64,000 bases of DNA from Crambe crambe (Eukaryota; Porifera; Demospongiae; Poecilosclerida; Crambeidae), in assembly GCA_963924555.1 (NCBI GenBank), contig OZ004588.1, positions 5,084,001 through 5,148,000 on the forward strand. The letters run 5' to 3'. How positions within the stretch are numbered: the stretch's first letter is position 1; every line of letters begins with the position of its first letter. The translations under genes and the position numbers were made by a program. Shown piece by piece: positions 58,447 through 64,000 of the stretch. The notes under the pieces are model-generated. The model ran no database searches. It saw nothing but the letters and a program-made list of their open reading frames with translations, and had not been told where the DNA came from.

Positions 58447-61400
58447 ATGAAAATGTCGAAGCTATGGCTGTTGAGCGTAGCGGTATTTCTGCTGGCGTTG
58501 TGGCTGGATTCCAACATCTTGCCCAGAAGACCTCCCCTTGTCAATTATGGTGAGCAAAAACAACAACAACAACAACAATAAAACAAAACATCTGGGGGGG
58601 GGGGGGGGGGGGATGCTCCCCAGGAAAATTTCAGGATGACTCTAAAGTGCCGAAACAGTGCTAATGATTATGTGAAAGGTGAATGAATACTTAGGGGTGC
58701 TGCACCAACAGATGGAGCATGTACCCTGGCTTCCTACTCCCCATGTATAGCTTCTAAAGAAAAGAGTTCTCTGCGTATGTGGCTATGAATGATAGGTACT
58801 TGATTTTTTTTTTTTTTTTTTGCTGTGTGGCTAACTAGAATTGACAAGAGCAGAAAAAATGAAATTAGCAAACTTAATTCTATAGAATTAATTTTATCTG
58901 GAGTCTCTGCAGATTCATAGCTTCAAGGTCACACTATCAGTAGCATATTTTTGCAGGCACAAGTTCAGAAAGTGTATATCGTCCCACTTCTATGATTAAA
59001 ATAGAATGTTGGACCTTGAGACTCTTGAAGGATAGTATTGTGGAACCTCCAAATACTGGACACATTTTCTTTTGTCATTAGTAGAGAGGTTGTCTTCTTT
59101 TGGAGGTTTTTACAAAGGTACTTTTAGATTGTCCTCAAGGTTTATCCTCTTGTCCTTCATTGAGGTTCCACTGAAAGCTTTAGGAGTCTATAATTGTGTG
59201 AGGATTTTCTTGTTATGAGAAACAATTTTTTTTTCAGATCTCAGTGAATTTTTTGATCCACGGAAGATAGAGCTCCCTGAGAGTGAGGATGAAATAATTA
59301 ATGTTGTCAAGGATGCCTTGGGCAACAAGCATCAAGTGCGAGTGATAGGATCTGGCCACTCAAGAAACGCTTTAGCCTACTCAAACGATATCATCATCTC
59401 CCTCCATCATTATAGAGGCATGGTCAGCCTGGATAAGGATAAGCTACTGGTAAGTGGATAGCCGTTGGGTCATCCACCTTATATGTGTATGCGTAGCAGC
59501 AATTATTATTAGGACATTGTGATCTGAATTAGAACAGTGTACATGATCATTCATGCTTCCCACTAATGATACCAATAATACCAAGTTAAAATTCAATAGA
59601 ATTAGTTTTCATAAAATTAGCTTATGAAACAAACCACCAACGTTTCGACCAGAATACTAGAATACTCTAGCCTTCATCAGGGTGAATTGAATTTCTATCA
59701 TGTTAGCTAAGCAGAGTAAGAACATTATAATATTTTGTCTTGACTAGAGTCTTAATAAAAACCAACCATTCAAACACTAGCACATGATAAATGTATTGTT
59801 GATTAGGTGACAGTGAAAGGTGGTACCACACTAGAAGAACTGTTGTTGTACCTTGATGAGAATGGGCTAACTTTGACAGTTCTTTCAGCAATACTAGATC
59901 AAACGGTGGCAGGAGCCATCTCCACTGGTGAGTGTGAAAGTAGAGAATGCTATAAGAGCAGCAGGTGTCCACCTGAGGCAGGATTAAGTAGTTTTGATGC
60001 CTCTACCTAGTCTTCCAGTGTACAGTAACAATGTCTTTCCTGTAGTGATTGGTTTTAACTGTACACACTGCAACACTTTTGCTTGTAATCAGTTCCTTGG
60101 AAGTTAAGGAGCAGTTTGAAATGGTTATATATACTACATAAGTAACTACCTAATGGTCCATGTGTCGTTAAGACACTGAATTTCCATGCATCTGTAGCTC
60201 AGTATATCAAGTACAGGAAATTAGTTCATGCTGCTACTGCTTGGACTATGTCCACCTGCATTGCTCACAATTTGTAGCTCATTATCTAAGTACAGGATTG
60301 TAGTGAGTGCATGAAGGGTGGAGAAATTCTTCTCTTCATCTCAGAGTACAAAGTGCAGAGTGCAAAAAATTAATAGTGTATGTGATTAAAGTGGTGTTTA
60401 TATACTGATCTTGCTCTTTGGGAAGAAGCTAGAGGGATCATACAGTGGAACCTCTCTTAACGGACTCCCCCAAGAGCGGACAATCTCCCTAGAGCGGACA
60501 AACTAAGTGGCACTGAATACTCTCTATGGAACTGCTAGTATAAACTTACCTCCTAAAGCGGACGCCTCTTATCTCCGAATAGCGGACAAAACTGCAATGC
60601 ATTCCAATTAATAATCACCTCCAATATTAACGGACAAGAGACCACACCCACCCAATCAATTTATTAACAATGCATGCAAAGTAACTGTATTCAAGAACAA
60701 ATGAAACCTGCGTTTGCTAAAAGTTGCTTAAGTTTGTCACAGTACGCCTTGGGTCCGTAGAGTCTATATTTACAAGGTATTTCTAGTCCATAGCCAGCCC
60801 CTCTGTTGATCTTGGCAGCAGTAGCTTTAGCAAACCCCTTCTTCACTTCATTTCTCTTCTTAAGAACAAAGCCACTGAATACTTACAAGGAGAGGCTGAT
60901 ATCCCAGTTAGTGTAGATCTGGGTGGTGAGTATTGGGATACTAACTTCTTGGTAAATGAGCAAGAAGCCTGTTCTAAAACTAAAGAACTTTTAGTCAAGC
61001 AATAGTGCAATTGGATGATGTAAAACTTTTTCTTGAGAGCCGTGGCTGTATTGAAGAGGCCACTACACTGAGTGCAGCAATTGATAGAGTAGCCTGTCCC
61101 CACATGCGGGCCACCAAGCAAGTCACCCTGCTTGATTACTTTCCCCCAGCCCCAAGTATATCAAGTAGCTTGTAGTTCTTAAGTTGCAAAGTCTTGTTAT
61201 TGACTTCTGATAATCACAATACCCTGCAATATGATTTTGTGTATAAAATAATTATTGCATTCTGTAAAGAGGACAACCTCTCTATAAAGGACAAAACCCC
61301 TGGTCCCAATTTGTCCTCTCTTCGGAGGTTCCACTGTATTGAATTCTTACTTACTTAAGGACGCTTTTAATTGCAGGTGATTAGCAATTTTAGCATAAAT

Positions 61401-63855
61401 TGTTAACTTTAGTGCCCACAATCAGAGGAATTGTAATTGAGTTGACAGCAACTAAAAAAGTAATAAGCTGGATAGCCATGGTCATAGAGATCAAAGTAGC
61501 CAACCCTTTACCATATATCCCTGATAAATGGTCGGCTATGCCAGACTAAAGAACCAAGCCTGTGTTTTTGAGAAGATTATAGCTAAAATAATACCCGCCA
61601 AAATACGGGTTTCTTTTAAATGCAAATTTTTATTCATAAAAATCCAGCTAGAGTAACACTATTATCATTATCAAACTGCCTTGTATGAGGGAACTCAGAT
61701 TCCTGACATTGCAGAGTCAGTCCTAGCAAAAATACACCCACTGGGAAATGCTAAATTAGTACCAGTCCCCTATTATTCTGTATCTATCAGTATGAAGCAA
61801 TAACCTGATAACTTTTTGCTCAGCCACACATGGCTCTAGGAGTGAATCGGGGAACCTAGCAACACTGGTTACCAAGATTAAACTCGTCAATGGAAAGGGT
61901 CAAGTACTCACTCTCTCACCTTCTGATGATGACACTGACCTTTTCAAGGCTGCACAGGTGACATTAAGTTTTGTAATACTGTAGTACTTGAGAAAAGGAG
62001 CAAAAATTCTTCAAACCATATCATTGCAAAGCTCTCTAAATGATTGAATTTTACATTTCATAATTAAATGCTGATAGAGGTACCATAAATTGGGAAATTG
62101 GTATCTTGTTCAACAACTACTGCTGTCTTTAGCACATGGCTTGTGGTGAAGAACCACTTAAGTATAAAAACTAATCAGACTAATGAAATTTATAGGGCTT
62201 GTTAAGTGGTTTAGTGGTAATTTTTATGGGTTCAGGTTTACCAGGTAAGAGCCTTGAAGTTAACTGAGTGGAATCTCTTAGTTCCAAAAATTTCCACAGT
62301 GTCTTGATTAGAGATTTTGAGGGGTACACTGGGACACACTGTCCTGAGGAGTTTGCATGTACCCTGATAATCTTTTCCATTACAAGTTATCATTACATTT
62401 TTAATACCATAGTTTTTCATACCATTACAAGTTTGTTTGTTTGTTTGTTTGTTTGTTTGTTTGTTTGTTTGTTTGTTTGTTTGTTCGTTTGTTTGGTTCA
62501 TACCAGTACAATAAAATAAGTTGTAGTACCACTTGGTTTATACCAAGTATAAGTTAGCTGATTGCTGGTCTGACCATGGTTATCAACCTCAGTGTTTTAT
62601 AGTGTCTATGCAATTTACCACTTGACATACAGATCTACACTGGTACTATACTCAGGTAGCTGCTTGTGTATTGAGGTATTTTGTGTGTCTGTAGCCATTT
62701 CAAGTTTACATGCCATTACAAGTAATCATCAAGTGCTCAGGAAGAAAACAACTTGCATACTGAAATTAGGTTATTGCATATCTATAATGTAGTGTGACCT
62801 TTGAACCATGGTGCATACCCAGCCAAGATACTGTTACACAAGGGTACGTAATATCGACCACTGTAACCCCACAGGTCAGCTTAGGACTACTCGGGGTGAT
62901 TACAGAGGTCACTTTCCAAGTGGAGCATTCCTTTAACCTCAAGGAGACCATGGAGAAGAGATCTCTGGAGAACTGCCTTCAGAATCTCCATGGGATAATG
63001 CGTCAGAACGAATATGTGAAGCTCTGGTTGGGAATCTACAGTGAGTCATGTGACATCTACAGGTTTGAGAGAACTGCTGAAGAGCCAAGCACCACTGATG
63101 GCCCATGGTGGATCAATCTGAAAGTACGTGAGTGCATGTATTATGCTAATATAGGATATACTTATTATTAGTTTACCAGTTTAGATATTAAACATATAGA
63201 TGACTTATGGTATGCATTAACTTACGGTTATGCTTATCTAAAGCATAAAACTGTGTATAATGGATTACCTCTACAGAACTGGAGCCAGCTCATTTGTAGT
63301 GGTACGGCCATGCATAGCTACCAATCTGGTATGATCTAGGCAATGCCATGTACTAACTTATAAGTCATTATTATTATTCAAATTGCATACACACACAAAA
63401 CAAACAAACTAAAAAAAAAACAAATGGTGGTACGGCCTGGCTGTACCAGCTGTAGCAGTGCCTCTGGCCATGCTCTATAGTGCATGAACACAACCCTTTG
63501 TTCCTAGAAAGTGCATGTGGTTTATTGAGGCTTGCCTTTGCAATGGAGATGAATTTTTCAACTTCCAAGGAACTTAATGGGCTTTCCAGATTAGAGGAGA
63601 GAGGTCATAAATATGTTGGTTTGCCAGCTAGCTAGCTACTCACAGGCAGATGTTCTTATGTGAGCTGGCAATACTTCCTTTATATTCCAGATGTATCTCT
63701 GGGAACCGTTTCTCTGGTTAGCATCATGGCTGCCCTCCTTGGCACCAGCTATCATTCAGAATTCTTATGGAAAAGTGTTCTACCCTGAGTACACTCGAGT
63801 TGGGAAGGGCTTCCAAATGCAAACTGCTCCTCTCTACGTCCCGAGTAATATACAG
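58447..63855 (+). CDS. FAD-linked sugar-lactone oxidase (GULO/ALO family), first six exons
   Basis: Exons 58447-58549, 59238-59449, 59807-59928, 61824-61957, 62875-63123 and 63691-63855, all GT-AG and phase-consistent; the gene continues beyond the window. The start at 58447 is followed by a second in-frame Met (58453). The N-terminus is hydrophobic (LWLLSVAVFLLALWL), a signal or membrane anchor. Exon 2 has VRVIGSGHSRNALA, the FAD-binding loop whose His carries covalent flavin in L-gulonolactone oxidase. Later come GGTTLEELL, VAGAISTATHGS across exons 3 and 4, and SLGLLGVITEVTFQVEHSFN in exon 5. The family oxidises aldonolactones, giving ascorbate or an analogue and hydrogen peroxide, at the ER membrane in animals. 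The substrate here is unknown. The C-terminal ALO domain with its HWAK-type motif lies outside the window. Confidence 0.85.
58591..58612. repeat. Poly-G tract in oxidase intron 1
   Basis: A run of about 21 G after a (caa)n stretch. Confidence 0.8.
59038..59178. mobile_element. Pogo-type MITE fragment in oxidase intron 1
   Basis: Ends gtggaacctcc and gaggttccact are inverted and match the ends of the larger element at 60441-61338. Confidence 0.6.
60441..61338 (+). mobile_element. Pogo/Tigger-derived element in oxidase intron 3
   Basis: TA-cagtggaacctctc at the left and gaggttccactg-TA at the right are inverted ends typical of pogo-like elements. The 898-bp interior keeps the C-terminal end of a transposase: plus-strand codons near 61020-61170 read ESRGCIEEATTLSAAI and KQVTLLDYF before a stop. 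The catalytic part has been lost. Confidence 0.75.
62431..62495 (+). repeat. (GTTT)n microsatellite
   Basis: About sixteen GTTT units with one substitution, in oxidase intron 4. Confidence 0.95.
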
Positions 63856-63929
63856 GTACATTGTGTTGATAATTAATAGGCTCAGTATTCTTTGTAATAG
63901 ATAAAACATGTGTGTGTGAGGTTTCTGGT

Positions 63930-63987
63930 TGATTTAGCCTGAGGGCCATAGGCCCGAGGGATGGTGCACTAAATCAACCAGAAACCG
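63930..63987. repeat. Palindrome at window end
   Basis: ggtttctggttgatttag and ctaaatcaaccagaaacc are perfect inverted repeats of 18 bp around a GC-rich centre (gagggccataggcccgaggg). It may be a small MITE or the start of one. Confidence 0.7.
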
Positions 63988-64000
63988 AAACCGAGTGCAC

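Overview
The window looks like a piece of an AT-rich, intron-containing animal genome. Most likely it is a demosponge, perhaps Amphimedon or a relative. That is an inference from short GT-AG introns (one of 54 bp), a split receptor-type tyrosine kinase, metazoan-type 5S rRNA genes, Ty3, Tigger and MITE content, and very frequent agctagct strings; I could not run a search. Nothing bacterial is present.

Layout: 1-8600 is a mosaic of dispersed repeats, foldback MITEs, one intact gene for a small cysteine-rich protein with a predicted PH-like fold (2162-2797, minus), and a broken copy of a secreted Cys-repeat gene (6128-6356). At 8621-13217 lies a tyrosine kinase gene of at least ten exons; its last intron holds a TIR element with the relic of an Ulp1-type (C48) peptidase. 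From 15956 to 24600 there is a cluster of secreted 26-residue Cys-repeat genes and pseudogenes, with a 5S rRNA gene. A diverged duplicate of the 5S-plus-Cys-repeat block lies at about 44510-47830.

The most striking object is a 13.4-kb DNA transposon at 25496-38876. It is bounded by near-perfect terminal inverted repeats and an apparent 6-bp target duplication (ACAAAT), and it splits a copy of the PH-like gene. Its ends are built from a 20-bp satellite. Inside are two divergent genes sharing a 97-bp intergenic promoter: a DDE transposase fused to an OTU-type cysteine protease and a CXC zinc domain (plus strand), and a nine-exon P-loop NTPase whose Walker A motif appears only after splicing (minus strand). 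A non-LTR retroelement with an intact 1014-codon reverse transcriptase and a restriction-like endonuclease sits in the left satellite array.

The PH-like family has four copies. Two are intact (2162-2797 and 53178-53675), one is split by the giant transposon, and one has its promoter cut from its coding region by a 3.1-kb Tigger/pogo transposon (48318-51408). A Ty3/Gypsy element with identical LTRs (39681-43926) sits inside a poly-G-rich MITE-like repeat. The right end carries the first six exons of an FAD-linked sugar-lactone oxidase gene of the L-gulonolactone oxidase family (58447 to beyond 63855), with pogo-derived MITEs in its introns.
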